A stretch of 64,000 bases of DNA, from NCBI RefSeq assembly GCF_018100795.1, contig NZ_JAGJDY010000002.1:496001-560000 (forward strand), in the 5' to 3' direction. Positions within the stretch are counted from its first letter, which is position 1; each line of letters starts with the position of its first letter. The position numbers were made by a program, and so were the translations under genes. Shown here piece after piece: positions 44,137 to 53,429 of this stretch. Source of the DNA: Alteromonas sp. MMG017. Lineage in GTDB: Bacteria; Pseudomonadota; Gammaproteobacteria; Enterobacterales; Alteromonadaceae. Under the pieces are notes generated by a model. The model had not been told where the DNA came from. It made no database searches and saw nothing but the letters and a program-made list of their open reading frames with translations.

Positions 44137-46293
44137 TCAGTAAAAGGTGCTGTTCTCTTCAGCCATTTTCACCAATATATCTGCAGGTGTGAATTTATCA
44201 CCCACGGTGCTAGCGTAATGATTCAAACGCTCAACAACATGTTTAATGCCTAATGTGTCCATGTAACGGAAAGGACCACCTAGGAACGGTGGGAATCCGA
44301 TGCCAAAGATAGCACCAATGTCGCCATCACGGGCATTTCGAATAACACTCTCATCTAAACAGCGAGCGGCTTCATTAAGCATCATAAGCACGCAGCGTTC
44401 AGCCACTTCTTTTTCACTCAATTTAGTTGACGGTGTTAAGCCTAGAAGTGAGTAGATACTTTCATCCACTTCTTTACCTGGCTTCTTGCCTTCGTAGCTG
44501 TAAAAACCTTTTTGGTTCTTTTTACCTTTACGACCATCAGCCAGTACTTTATCGAAAGCAGATGGCGCCGTAAAACGCTCTCCAAAGGCTTCTACTAGGA
44601 AAGGGATAATCTTAGTACCAACATCAATACCAACCTCATCAAGCAACTTCACAGGACCTACAGGGAAGCCAAACTTAACGAGAGACTTATCGATATGCTC
44701 GATAGGCTCACCAGCAAGAATTAAGCTAGCCGCTTCATTCATGTAAGGCGCTAAAATGCGGTTAACGTAGAAGCCTGCGCCATCTTTAACAACGACGGGT
44801 GTTTTACCCTGCTTTTTCGCAAATTCAACAGTAGATGAAATAACTTGATCTGACGTAGTTTCATGAGCGATAACTTCCGCCAATGGCATTTTATCTACAG
44901 GTGAAAAGTAGTGAAGGCCAATCACGTTTTCAGGACGAGCCGCTTTGGCAGCAATTTGGGTAATTGGAATAGAAGAAGTGTTAGAGGCAAAGATGGTGTT
45001 CTCTTTGCAATTTTCTTCAATATCCGCGACCATTTTTTGCTTAAGATCTAAATCTTCAAATACCGCTTCAACTACAATATCGGTATCTTGATAGCCGCTA
45101 TAGTCTAAGGTGCCAGTGATAAGCGACAGTTGCTTTTGCATTTCGCTACTACGCATGAAGCGCTTTTTCACTTTCTTATTTAAAATGTCGTAGCTGTATT
45201 TCATTGCGTTAGCAATGCCTTCAGGGCGAACATCTTTAATACGCACAGGCACGCCAGCTTTGGTAGAGGTTACAAACGCAATACCGCCGCCCATTAATCC
45301 GCCGCCTAATACGCCAACTTTTTTCATTTTCTCTGGCGCTACGCCTTCAATACCGTTTTCTTTCTTCATGTCGGTAGTCGCGAAGAATATTTGGCGTAAT
45401 TGGAAAGATTCAGGCGTCATCACCAACTTTCCGAATGCTTCAGCTTCGGCTTTGAGGCCAGCTTCAATGCCATCGCGCATGCCAGTTTCGATAACATCAA
45501 TGATGTAACCTGGCGCAGGATAGTTACCTTTAGTTTTTGCAAACGTCGCTTCGCGCGCTTTTTTGAACATCATGCCGCGGCCTGGGCCGGTATTTTCAAG
45601 CATTTTGTCCATTACGCTTTTTTGCGGCGCTTCACGCTCAGGCTTGCGCTTAAGGGCAAACTGTTCAGCCACTTTAAGCAACACGCTTTGCGGTACAACA
45701 TCATCAACAATGCCGTACTTTTTAGCTTGCTTCGCGCGGGCTGGCGCACCAGTAAGCATCATTTTCATGGCTTGCTGTATACCAATTAAACGAGGTAATC
45801 GTTGTGTACCACCACTGCCAGGCAATAAGCCAAGCTGAACTTCAGGCAAACCCACCTGAGTACTTGGTGAATCGGTACAAATTCGATAATGACATGCAAG
45901 GGCAAGCTCTAGACCACCACCAAGCGCAGGGCCATTTATGGCGGCAACAAAAGTTGCTTTCATGCGCTCGATACGGTCAAAAATAGCTTGGCCGCCTGCT
46001 GCAATCGTTGTTGCGTCTTCTGCGGTATTACATGCCGCAAGCATGCTAATATCGGCACCGGCTACAAACGAGTTTGCTTTGCCACTCGTTAGCACAACAC
46101 CTTTAATACTGGTATCTGCATCAATGTCATCCAGCATGGCAGATATTTCATCGCCAAAAGCTGCTTTTAGCGTATTCATAGACTCGCCAGGTACATCCAT
46201 GGTGAGTATGGCTACGCCATTGTCTTGTTTAATTAACGTAAAGGCACCAGATGTTGCTTGAACGTCATTTGTCATTGTTGTGTCCTGACTCAT
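44137..46293 (-). CDS. fadJ: Fatty-acid oxidation complex, alpha subunit (hydratase/dehydrogenase)
   Basis: A bifunctional enzyme of 718 residues for beta-oxidation. The N-terminal crotonase (enoyl-CoA hydratase) domain has SFVAGADISML. The NAD-binding motif VGVLGGGLMGGG near residue 325 begins the 3-hydroxyacyl-CoA dehydrogenase half. HYFSPVDKMPLAEVI and the C-terminal dehydrogenase domains are intact. The FadJ rather than FadB assignment rests on length and on pairing with fadI. The ATG at 46293 is preferred over 46311; it starts one base after the fadI stop, with GGAG upstream. An ATG at 46275 with AGGA is a possible alternative. Confidence 0.94.
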   Translation of the reverse strand: MSQDTTMTNDVQATSGAFTLIKQDNGVAILTMDVPGESMNTLKAAFGDEISAMLDDIDADTSIKGVVLTSGKANSFVAGADISMLAACNTAEDATTIAAGGQAIFDRIERMKATFVAAINGPALGGGLELALACHYRICTDSPSTQVGLPEVQLGLLPGSGGTQRLPRLIGIQQAMKMMLTGAPARAKQAKKYGIVDDVVPQSVLLKVAEQFALKRKPEREAPQKSVMDKMLENTGPGRGMMFKKAREATFAKTKGNYPAPGYIIDVIETGMRDGIEAGLKAEAEAFGKLVMTPESFQLRQIFFATTDMKKENGIEGVAPEKMKKVGVLGGGLMGGGIAFVTSTKAGVPVRIKDVRPEGIANAMKYSYDILNKKVKKRFMRSSEMQKQLSLITGTLDYSGYQDTDIVVEAVFEDLDLKQKMVADIEENCKENTIFASNTSSIPITQIAAKAARPENVIGLHYFSPVDKMPLAEVIAHETTSDQVISSTVEFAKKQGKTPVVVKDGAGFYVNRILAPYMNEAASLILAGEPIEHIDKSLVKFGFPVGPVKLLDEVGIDVGTKIIPFLVEAFGERFTAPSAFDKVLADGRKGKKNQKGFYSYEGKKPGKEVDESIYSLLGLTPSTKLSEKEVAERCVLMMLNEAARCLDESVIRNARDGDIGAIFGIGFPPFLGGPFRYMDTLGIKHVVERLNHYASTVGDKFTPADILVKMAEENSTFY

Positions 46294-46294
46294 A

Positions 46295-47605
46295 TTATTC
46301 TGTCTCCACAATCATAGCTGCACCTAAACCACCCGCTGCACAAGCGGTTAGTAGACCAGTACCACCACCTCGGCGATTAAGCTCGTTAAGCATTTGAGTA
46401 ATCATTCGCGTACCTGTCGCCGCAAACGGGTGACCATAAGCAATAGAACTTCCCATTACGTTAAATTTGTCCATATCAATTTCACCGGTCGCTTTAGCGC
46501 GGCCAAGTTTTTCTTGGGCAAATTTATCGCTGGCAAACATCTTCACATTAGAAAGGGTTTGCGCCGCAAAGGCTTCGTGCATTTCGATAAGCGTAATATC
46601 GTTTAATGTCATGCCTGCACGGTCTAGTGCGATTGGGGTAGCGTAAGAAGGCCCCATTAACATGTCTTCCCAAACGTCGATGGCAGAGAATGCGTAACTT
46701 TTTAGGTAACCTAATGGCTTATAACCCAGCTCTTTCGCACGGCTTTCAGTCATCATAATAACGGCTGAAGCACCATCAGTTAGTGGGGTGGCGTTAGCTG
46801 CCGTTACCGTACCGTATTTTTTATCAAAAACAGGACGAAGTTTTGCGTAGCCTTCAAGCTTTGAATCGAAACGTACGTTATTATCGCGAGATAACGCGCC
46901 TTTATACGGTTCTGCATAAGCGGTCATCACTTCACTATCTAGCTTACCTTCTTCCCAGCTTTGCGCCGCAAAACTGTGTGAACGATGCGCTAGTGCATCT
47001 TGTTCTTCACGTGAGATATGGTGCGATTTCGCCATTTGCTCAGCAGTTTGTCCCATAGACAAACCAGTTGAGTATTCTGCAACGGCTGGCGGCACAGGGG
47101 CCAGATCTTTAAGGCCTAAACGCTTAAAGATATTAAACTTCTGACCCAAGGTTTTGGTTTTTTGAAGATCCACCAATGCGCGAGCTAGGTTTTTAGATAC
47201 ACCAATTGGCGATACAGACGTAGAGTCAGCACCACCAGCAATACCTACCTGAACGTGGCCAGCCATCATACTTTCGGCAATATTCACAGTGGACTGGAAA
47301 CTAGTGGCACATGCGCGAGATACGCTGTAGGCGTCTGTGTGCACGTTCATGCCAGTACCCAATACAATTTCACGGGCAATATTTGGGGCTTCAGGCATTT
47401 GAACAACTTGACCGTAGACAACCTGATCAACCCATTCTTTTTGTATACCATGGCGTACGAGCAGTTCGTTAACGACCATTTTACCTAAATCGACAGCGGG
47501 AACGCCGTGGAAATATGTCGCCATTTTTGCAAACGGAGTACGTAACCCCGCCACAATGGCGATGCGATCACCCTCGCGGGTAGTAACAGATTGTCTTGTT
47601 GACAT
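46295..47605 (-). CDS. fadI: Acetyl-CoA C-acyltransferase, beta subunit
   Basis: This 436-residue thiolase cleaves 3-ketoacyl-CoA with coenzyme A, the last beta-oxidation step. The nucleophile is Cys99 in [10 protein letters not shown]. His and Cys of the other active-site motifs are present ([35 protein letters not shown]). Length fits FadI rather than the shorter FadA. It lies upstream of fadJ with a one-base gap between stop and start. AGGTG precedes the ATG. A FadR-like operator lies 31-47 bp upstream, so fatty acids probably induce the operon. Confidence 0.96.
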   Translation of the reverse strand: MSTRQSVTTREGDRIAIVAGLRTPFAKMATYFHGVPAVDLGKMVVNELLVRHGIQKEWVDQVVYGQVVQMPEAPNIAREIVLGTGMNVHTDAYSVSRACATSFQSTVNIAESMMAGHVQVGIAGGADSTSVSPIGVSKNLARALVDLQKTKTLGQKFNIFKRLGLKDLAPVPPAVAEYSTGLSMGQTAEQMAKSHHISREEQDALAHRSHSFAAQSWEEGKLDSEVMTAYAEPYKGALSRDNNVRFDSKLEGYAKLRPVFDKKYGTVTAANATPLTDGASAVIMMTESRAKELGYKPLGYLKSYAFSAIDVWEDMLMGPSYATPIALDRAGMTLNDITLIEMHEAFAAQTLSNVKMFASDKFAQEKLGRAKATGEIDMDKFNVMGSSIAYGHPFAATGTRMITQMLNELNRRGGGTGLLTACAAGGLGAAMIVETE

Positions 47606-47910
47606 AATGCACCTAAATTAATGACCACGTGAAATAAGTGGTCTGACCTGTAATAAACCCAATTTTTACAAACAATGAACAAAATAGCAAATTATCAACG
47701 TTCACGAACAGTTTTCAGCCTATTTGTTTCGAATAAGCGTCGCCTATCTGAAAATTAGATGTTTTTAACGACTTGAACTAGACGACAAGGGAACCATATA
47801 AGAAAAACATAGTCTGTTTTATGCCAATTTATCTACTCGCGACACACATTTGGGCGCGTTAATTGGTTTACTTTTCCTGATAACTAGAATTTCAACGGAA
47901 TAATTGCATT
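47606..47910. other. Divergent fadI/moxR intergenic region
   Basis: About 305 bp with no gene. It contains the FadR-like box near fadI. The moxR half is AT-rich, and I could not place a confident promoter in it. Confidence 0.5.
47636..47652 (-). promoter_or_regulatory. Candidate FadR operator of fadI-fadJ
   Basis: AAGTGGTCTGACCTGTA matches the 17-bp FadR consensus (AGCTGGTCCGACNTGTT) throughout the palindromic TGGTC-N-GACC core and most flanks. It lies 31-47 bp upstream of the fadI ATG. FadR binding there would repress the operon until long-chain acyl-CoA releases it. Confidence 0.7.
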
Positions 47911-48867
47911 ATGGCAGCGGAACAATTTCAGCAACTGCAGAAGTATTTAGATCAGCAAATTATTGGTCAAAGTGCACTTACGAAAAGCCTTCTTATTGCG
48001 CTTTTAGCCGATGGTCACCTATTAGTAGAAGGACCTCCAGGTTTAGCTAAAACACGAGCAATCAACGCGCTTGCCAATGGTATCGACGGCGACTTTCATC
48101 GCGTTCAATTTACCCCAGATTTATTACCTGCTGATTTAACCGGCACGGATATCTACCGCCCTGAAACGGGTGAATTTGTTTTTCAAAAAGGCCCACTATT
48201 TCATAACTTAGTTCTGGCCGATGAAATTAACCGTGCACCTGCTAAAGTTCAATCAGCGCTGTTAGAAGCCATGGCTGAGCGCCAAATAACGGTTGGTAGT
48301 AAGACCTACCCGCTTCCACCATTGTTCTTAGTTATGGCTACACAGAACCCGCTTGAACAAGAAGGCACGTACCCATTACCAGAAGCACAGCTCGATCGCT
48401 TCTTAATGCACGTTGATATTGATTACCCAGACGCAGAAACAGAGTTAGAAATTTTGCGATTAACCCGTGGTGAAGCACTATCAGTACCGCCAGTAACACC
48501 GCCTAAATTAACTCAGCAAGATATATTCTCTTCACGTAAAGAAGCGCTCGCGCTTCATATGGCGCCTGAGCTTGAGCAATATTTGGTGCAATTGGTTATG
48601 GCCACCAGACAACCCGCTAAGTTTGACGCCAACCTTGCTGAGTGGATCGCCATGGGTACTAGCCCTCGCGCTACCATCAGCTTAGACCGTTGCGCACGTG
48701 CACACGCTTGGTTAAGTGGACGAGATTTTGTTGGCCCTGATGATATTCAAGCGGTTGTACATAACGTACTTCGTCATCGTATTATTTTGTCTTATCACGC
48801 AGAAGCGCAAGGCATTACCATGAACGATGTACTGAACCAGATTGTTGCTACTGTTGCTGTTCCATAA
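47911..48867 (+). CDS. MoxR-family AAA+ ATPase
   Basis: A 318-residue AAA+ protein with Walker A GPPGLAKT at 41-48, Walker B LVLADEINRAP, and the MATQNPLEQEGTYPLPEAQLDRF segment (in part) typical of MoxR. It is a cytoplasmic chaperone-like ATPase that usually works with VWA-domain partners. The next five genes are exactly such partners (DUF58, DUF4381, two VWA proteins and BatD), with spacings of 3 bp or less and several overlaps, so this is the first gene of a single operon. Confidence 0.94.
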   Translation: MAAEQFQQLQKYLDQQIIGQSALTKSLLIALLADGHLLVEGPPGLAKTRAINALANGIDGDFHRVQFTPDLLPADLTGTDIYRPETGEFVFQKGPLFHNLVLADEINRAPAKVQSALLEAMAERQITVGSKTYPLPPLFLVMATQNPLEQEGTYPLPEAQLDRFLMHVDIDYPDAETELEILRLTRGEALSVPPVTPPKLTQQDIFSSRKEALALHMAPELEQYLVQLVMATRQPAKFDANLAEWIAMGTSPRATISLDRCARAHAWLSGRDFVGPDDIQAVVHNVLRHRIILSYHAEAQGITMNDVLNQIVATVAVP

Positions 48868-48870
48868 ACG

Positions 48871-49833
48871 ATGAGTGATGTTCATTCGCAGTTAGCGTTA
48901 CTGCAAACCAACGGTGTTAATTTGTCTACTGCTGAACTATTGCGTTATCAGCAGTTGGCGAAGCTATTTAGCCTTGCGCCTAAGCGTTCTCCTCAAGCCC
49001 GTCTTGCCGGTAGCTATTTGACCAAGCATAAAGGTCGAGGCATGGAGTTTGACGAAGCTAGGCACTACCAACCAGGCGACGACATTCGAGCAATCGATTG
49101 GCGCGTTACCGCCCGTACCGGTAAAACCCACACTAAAATATATCGTGAAGAGCGAGAACGCCCAGTATTTTTGTTTTGCGACTTTTCGCCATCAATGATG
49201 TTCGGAACACGGTTACTGACTAAATCTATGCAGGTTGCTCACATCTGTTCACTGATAAGTTGGTCTGCGGCAGCGCATGGCGATAAAGTAGGCGCGTTGC
49301 TGTTTAACCAAAAACAGCACAAAGAAGTGAAACCCCTTGCTCGTAAGCGGGCTGTTTTGCACATTTGTCACGAGTTGATGGATTTGCATGCCACCAGCCA
49401 TGAGCAACTGGCGAGCACTGAGGCCGATACTCAAGCTTTTGCAGACGCATGTGCTCGACTTCGTCGTTTAGCTCGCCCAGGTAGCCTCGTGTATCTACTT
49501 TCTGATTTTCAGCATTTAGGTAGTGCAGCACAGCAACACTTAAGTCAGCTTTCACGCCATTGTGAAGTGAGAGCAATTATTGTTGACGATCCTATTGAAC
49601 ACACCTTGCCCCAAACACGCTCCATTCAACGGGTAAGTGTTTCTGATGGCATTAATCAACAACGATGGTTATTAGGCGATAGAAAAGAAGAAGACACCTA
49701 TCAACGTTGGCGTGAACAACAAAACAGTGCAATGGAACAATCACTTAAACAAGCAAATATTTCTCGCTACCACATTTCTGCGGGACTGCCTCTTGATACC
49801 CAAATTCAAGGCATGCAACAGGAGCGCTTTTGA
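48871..49833 (+). CDS. DUF58 protein, VWA-like partner of MoxR
   Basis: A 320-residue protein with the DUF58 signature FDEARHYQPGDDIRAIDWRVTAR and a VWA-type segment beginning VFLFCDFSPSM. It is the standard partner gene of MoxR ATPases and lies 3 bp downstream. The DUF58 family is linked to assembly or stress, but its biochemistry is unresolved. The last codons overlap the next start (TGATG). Confidence 0.93.
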   Translation: MSDVHSQLALLQTNGVNLSTAELLRYQQLAKLFSLAPKRSPQARLAGSYLTKHKGRGMEFDEARHYQPGDDIRAIDWRVTARTGKTHTKIYREERERPVFLFCDFSPSMMFGTRLLTKSMQVAHICSLISWSAAAHGDKVGALLFNQKQHKEVKPLARKRAVLHICHELMDLHATSHEQLASTEADTQAFADACARLRRLARPGSLVYLLSDFQHLGSAAQQHLSQLSRHCEVRAIIVDDPIEHTLPQTRSIQRVSVSDGINQQRWLLGDRKEEDTYQRWREQQNSAMEQSLKQANISRYHISAGLPLDTQIQGMQQERF

Positions 49834-50405
49834 TGCAAACAGCCCAAGGTATGCCGCAAACCGACCCTCTTGCACAGCTTAAAGATATACATGTTCCAAA
49901 CAATGTAGACGTTTGGCCTCTGGACTGGGGCTGGTGGTGCTTAATTGCGTTATTCTTAGCTGGTGCAATAAGCCTCATTGCCTATCTTGTCAAAAAGCAT
50001 AAATTCAATAAGCCCCGTCGCGATGCACTAAAACTGCTCGGAAGTATCTCATCGGCAGATGAAAACTGGCCTATGCAAATCAACAACGTACTAAAACGTA
50101 CCGCCGTGACCTATTTCAAACCACAAGAAGTAGCAGGGCTTTACGGAAACAGTTGGCATGAGTTTCTATTGAAAACGCTGCCAGACAGACACAAAAATAC
50201 TATGAGCGATTCATTATCAACACTGCATTCGCAGCAGTACGCGCCCAAATGCGATAACAAACATTTTGACGAATGCAGTAAAGCAGCAAAAGCGTGGGTG
50301 AAGCACTTTAAAGTGGCCTCCCCTTCGAGTAGTAAGGGAAAGCAGGCTTCACAAAAACCTTCACCGCTTGAACAGCAAAAAAGTCAGGAGGCAACCCATG
50401 CTTGA
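49833..50405 (+). CDS. DUF4381 membrane protein of the MoxR-Bat operon
   Basis: A 190-residue protein from the ATG at 49833, which overlaps the DUF58 stop codon and has GGAG at 8 bp. One membrane helix (WCLIALFLAGAISLIAYLV) follows a short periplasmic N-terminus, and a cytoplasmic tail ends in a Lys/Gln/Ser-rich stretch. DUF4381 proteins occur almost only in this operon and probably help anchor the VWA proteins. The 3' end overlaps the BatA start by 8 bp. Confidence 0.85.
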   Translation: MQTAQGMPQTDPLAQLKDIHVPNNVDVWPLDWGWWCLIALFLAGAISLIAYLVKKHKFNKPRRDALKLLGSISSADENWPMQINNVLKRTAVTYFKPQEVAGLYGNSWHEFLLKTLPDRHKNTMSDSLSTLHSQQYAPKCDNKHFDECSKAAKAWVKHFKVASPSSSKGKQASQKPSPLEQQKSQEATHA

Positions 50406-51432
50406 TTTCGCATGGTGGTGGGCTTTGTTCCTACTCCCCCTCCCTCTACTTGTTCGATACTTAATGCCAGCGAAGCCACAACATGTGATGGCTGCCTTAC
50501 AGGTGCCTGCGTTAAGACCGGGTATTCAAGACACTCCCTCACCGCTTAAAAGCAGCAAAATCCCGGTCCTAATTGCTTCGCTAATTTGGCTCTGCGTGGT
50601 TATTGCAGCAGCCCGGCCTCAGTGGCTAGGTGAGCCAATCAGCATTCCAAATGAAGGCCGAGAGATGATGTTGGCGGTAGATTTATCCGGCAGTATGAAA
50701 ATTGACGACATGGAATTAAATGGCAGACAAGTGAATCGACTGACCATGACAAAGTCTGTGCTGTACGATTTTATCCAGCGCCGCGTGGGTGACCGTTTAG
50801 GCTTAATATTGTTTGCCGATACCGCTTATCTTCAAGCACCACTCACCTATGACAGAGATACGGTTTCTACTTTACTAAGCGAATCTGTGATTGGTTTGGT
50901 GGGAGAACAAACTGCAATTGGTGATGCCATTGGCTTAGCGGTTAAACGGTTTGATGCAAAAGATGAATCAAACAACGTGCTCATTTTGCTTACCGATGGA
51001 CAAAATACTGCAGGTTTCATTACCCCTGAGCAAGCAAAAGAGTTGGCAGTAAATAAAAAAGTGAAGGTTTACACTATTGGCGTAGGCGCAGATAAAATGC
51101 TTATTCAGAGTTTCTTTGGTAGTCGACAGGTGAATCCTTCTCAAGAGCTAGACGAAGACATGCTAAGTGACCTTGCTACTTCTACCGGTGGACAATACTT
51201 CCGCGCTAGAGATGTAAAAGAGCTAGAAGCCATTTACGCAAAGTTAGACGCACTAGAGCCTATACAAGGTGAAGCGAGAAAAATGCGGCCGCTAACAGCC
51301 CTCTTCTACTTTCCATTGGCGGTAGCCTTTGCTTTATCTGCCTTATGGGCATTGATAGTGATTGGAAGTACATTGTTTAAATCACTGTCACGGTCTCACG
51401 TTCCATTGAGCGACAAAAAGGAAAGTGTGTAA
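50398..51432 (+). CDS. batA: VWA-domain membrane protein, BatA-like
   Basis: A 344-residue protein from the ATG at 50398 (AGGAGG, 6-bp spacing). Two N-terminal membrane helices precede a VWA domain with the metal-site motif DLSGS at residues 95-99. A C-terminal helix (FPLAVAFALSALWALIVIG) returns to the membrane. It belongs to the BatA type, where VWA domains bind proteins via a Mg2+. The stop overlaps the next start (TAATG). An ORF starting at 50368 is not supported by a ribosome-binding site. Confidence 0.9.
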   Translation: MLDFAWWWALFLLPLPLLVRYLMPAKPQHVMAALQVPALRPGIQDTPSPLKSSKIPVLIASLIWLCVVIAAARPQWLGEPISIPNEGREMMLAVDLSGSMKIDDMELNGRQVNRLTMTKSVLYDFIQRRVGDRLGLILFADTAYLQAPLTYDRDTVSTLLSESVIGLVGEQTAIGDAIGLAVKRFDAKDESNNVLILLTDGQNTAGFITPEQAKELAVNKKVKVYTIGVGADKMLIQSFFGSRQVNPSQELDEDMLSDLATSTGGQYFRARDVKELEAIYAKLDALEPIQGEARKMRPLTALFYFPLAVAFALSALWALIVIGSTLFKSLSRSHVPLSDKKESV

Positions 51433-53429
51433 TGGAAGATTTTATTACCAATTTTCATTTTTTGCGCCCAGAATGGTTTCTTGCTCTAATTCCTGTGCTT
51501 GTTTTATATGTGGCACTTAAGCGTAATACCTCAAAAAAATCGGGCTGGCAGTCAGTTATTCCCTCACATCTGTATCAACACATGGTGGTAGGAAAATTTA
51601 CGAAGGGACAAAAGCCCCCTTTCTGGCTACTTGCGTTAGGTTGGCTGCTTGGTATTGTTGCCCTAGCTGGGCCCACATGGGAGCGCCTTCCCCAACCGGT
51701 TTATCAACTGAAAATGGGCCATGTCATAGTGATGGACATGTCGTTGTCGATGCGCGCTACTGACATTACCCCAGACCGACTTACTCGAGCCAAATACAAA
51801 GCCATTGATCTTGTAAACCAAATAGGTGAAGGCGAAATGGGTTTGGTGGCTTATGCGGGTGATGCATTTGTAGTGAGCCCGCTTACCCAAGATGCCGCTA
51901 ACATAACGACACTCTTACCCAGTTTGTCACCCGAAATTATGCCTGTCCCTGGCAGCGACCCCTTATTAGGCGTTGAAACCGCTGCTGAGTTGTTAACGAA
52001 CGCGGGTTACAGTAAAGGTATGATTTACTGGATAACCGATGGTGTCGATTTACGCCAACAACAAGAACTACAAGAATACGTTGCTGGCATGCCTTTTACG
52101 TTGAACGCTCTTGCTGTAGGAACAGACGACGGTGCTCCTATCAGGCAAATAACTGGTGAATTACTAAAAGATAGAAGTGGCGCTATTGTGATACCTAAAC
52201 TTAATAGCAGTGCAGTAAATGCAGTTGTCCGTGCTAGCGGCGGTAAATTTAGTGAAATTACCACCAATGATGACGATATTACTTCACTCGCTTCCTTGTC
52301 GTTACTCGATAGAGACGGTGAATCAGAGGAAGATGCGAGTAATGCAGAAGGCGACCAATGGCGCGAGTTTGGTCCCTACCTTTTATTGGCTCTGCTTCCG
52401 CTAATGGCGCTTGGATTTAGGCGCGGATTAGTGTTTGCTGTTATAGCAGCTATCTATATGCCGATGAGCAGTGAATCAGTGATGGCACAATCTGTTACCC
52501 AAGAGCCGCCGTCAGAGAGTTCGACGTCCTCCTCTGTGTCATGGTGGAAAAAACCATTTTTAAATGCCAATCAAGAAGGCTTGGCAAACTACTCAGATAA
52601 CGCCTTTGATCAAGCCGCGACTACATTTGAAGACCCTGCTTGGCAAGGTGCGGCGCATTACAAGGCCGGCGACTACGAACAAGCACTGGCCGCTTATCAA
52701 CAACAAGGCGGTATTGAAGGTTTGTATAACCAAGGCAATACACTGGCTCGTTTAGGCAAGCTAGATGAAGCCATCGCCAAATATGATGAAGTACTAAAGC
52801 AAGACCCTAACTATCAAGATGCTGCGGCAAATAAAGCCTTATTGGAACAGTTGAAACAGCAGCAAGAAGAGCAGGAACAGCAAAATCAAGAAAATCAGCA
52901 ATCGAATGAGGGTGAAAACCAACAAGATTCTGGCGAAGCTGAAAATCAAGAAGGTAGCGACGATAGTAGCCAAGATAGCCAAAATAATGATGGTTCAAAC
53001 AGTGAAAACGCATCGGAAGAAAATGGTGAGCAGAACGCATCTGATAACCAGAATGCTAACGATGAAAATGACAGTCAAAGTGATCCCCAGTCTTCACAAA
53101 ATGAAGGGGGTGAACAAGATGATAGCCAGAACCAAAATGCGTCGGAGGCGCAAGATGGTGCCAACGGTGAAGAAAACGATAAAGAAGACGCAGGTGCCCC
53201 GCAAAATACTGGGAATGAAGAAGGTACTGATGAAGCCCAGCAAGAAAGTGATGCCGCCATGCCGCAAGCTGGCGAGATGACAGATGCTGAAAAAGAACAA
53301 CAGCAACGTCTTGAAAATTTAATGCGCAGAGTACCAGATGACCCCGCGTTCTTACTAAAACGAAAAATGCAATTAGAAGCGCAAAAGCGCCAAAGACAAC
53401 GCATGCCTTCAAATCGGAGTGATTGGTAG
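51432..53429 (+). CDS. batB: BatB/BatC-like fusion: VWA domain, TPR and acidic Q/N-rich tail
   Basis: A 665-residue fusion. Two N-terminal helices (FLALIPVLVLYVALK, and WLLALGWLLGIVALAG) precede a VWA domain with the metal motif DMSLS (102-106). Membrane helices follow at about 315-345. TPR repeats lie at about 395-465 (ALAAYQQQGGIEGLYNQGNTL, then LDEAIAKYDEVLKQDPNY). A long linker at about 475-615 is very rich in Gln, Glu, Asp, Asn and Ser. BatB and BatC are separate genes in many bacteria, so this is their fused form. The long tail is likely disordered and may reach into the periplasm. Frames on the opposite strand here are shadows of it. Confidence 0.88.
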   Translation: MEDFITNFHFLRPEWFLALIPVLVLYVALKRNTSKKSGWQSVIPSHLYQHMVVGKFTKGQKPPFWLLALGWLLGIVALAGPTWERLPQPVYQLKMGHVIVMDMSLSMRATDITPDRLTRAKYKAIDLVNQIGEGEMGLVAYAGDAFVVSPLTQDAANITTLLPSLSPEIMPVPGSDPLLGVETAAELLTNAGYSKGMIYWITDGVDLRQQQELQEYVAGMPFTLNALAVGTDDGAPIRQITGELLKDRSGAIVIPKLNSSAVNAVVRASGGKFSEITTNDDDITSLASLSLLDRDGESEEDASNAEGDQWREFGPYLLLALLPLMALGFRRGLVFAVIAAIYMPMSSESVMAQSVTQEPPSESSTSSSVSWWKKPFLNANQEGLANYSDNAFDQAATTFEDPAWQGAAHYKAGDYEQALAAYQQQGGIEGLYNQGNTLARLGKLDEAIAKYDEVLKQDPNYQDAAANKALLEQLKQQQEEQEQQNQENQQSNEGENQQDSGEAENQEGSDDSSQDSQNNDGSNSENASEENGEQNASDNQNANDENDSQSDPQSSQNEGGEQDDSQNQNASEAQDGANGEENDKEDAGAPQNTGNEEGTDEAQQESDAAMPQAGEMTDAEKEQQQRLENLMRRVPDDPAFLLKRKMQLEAQKRQRQRMPSNRSDW

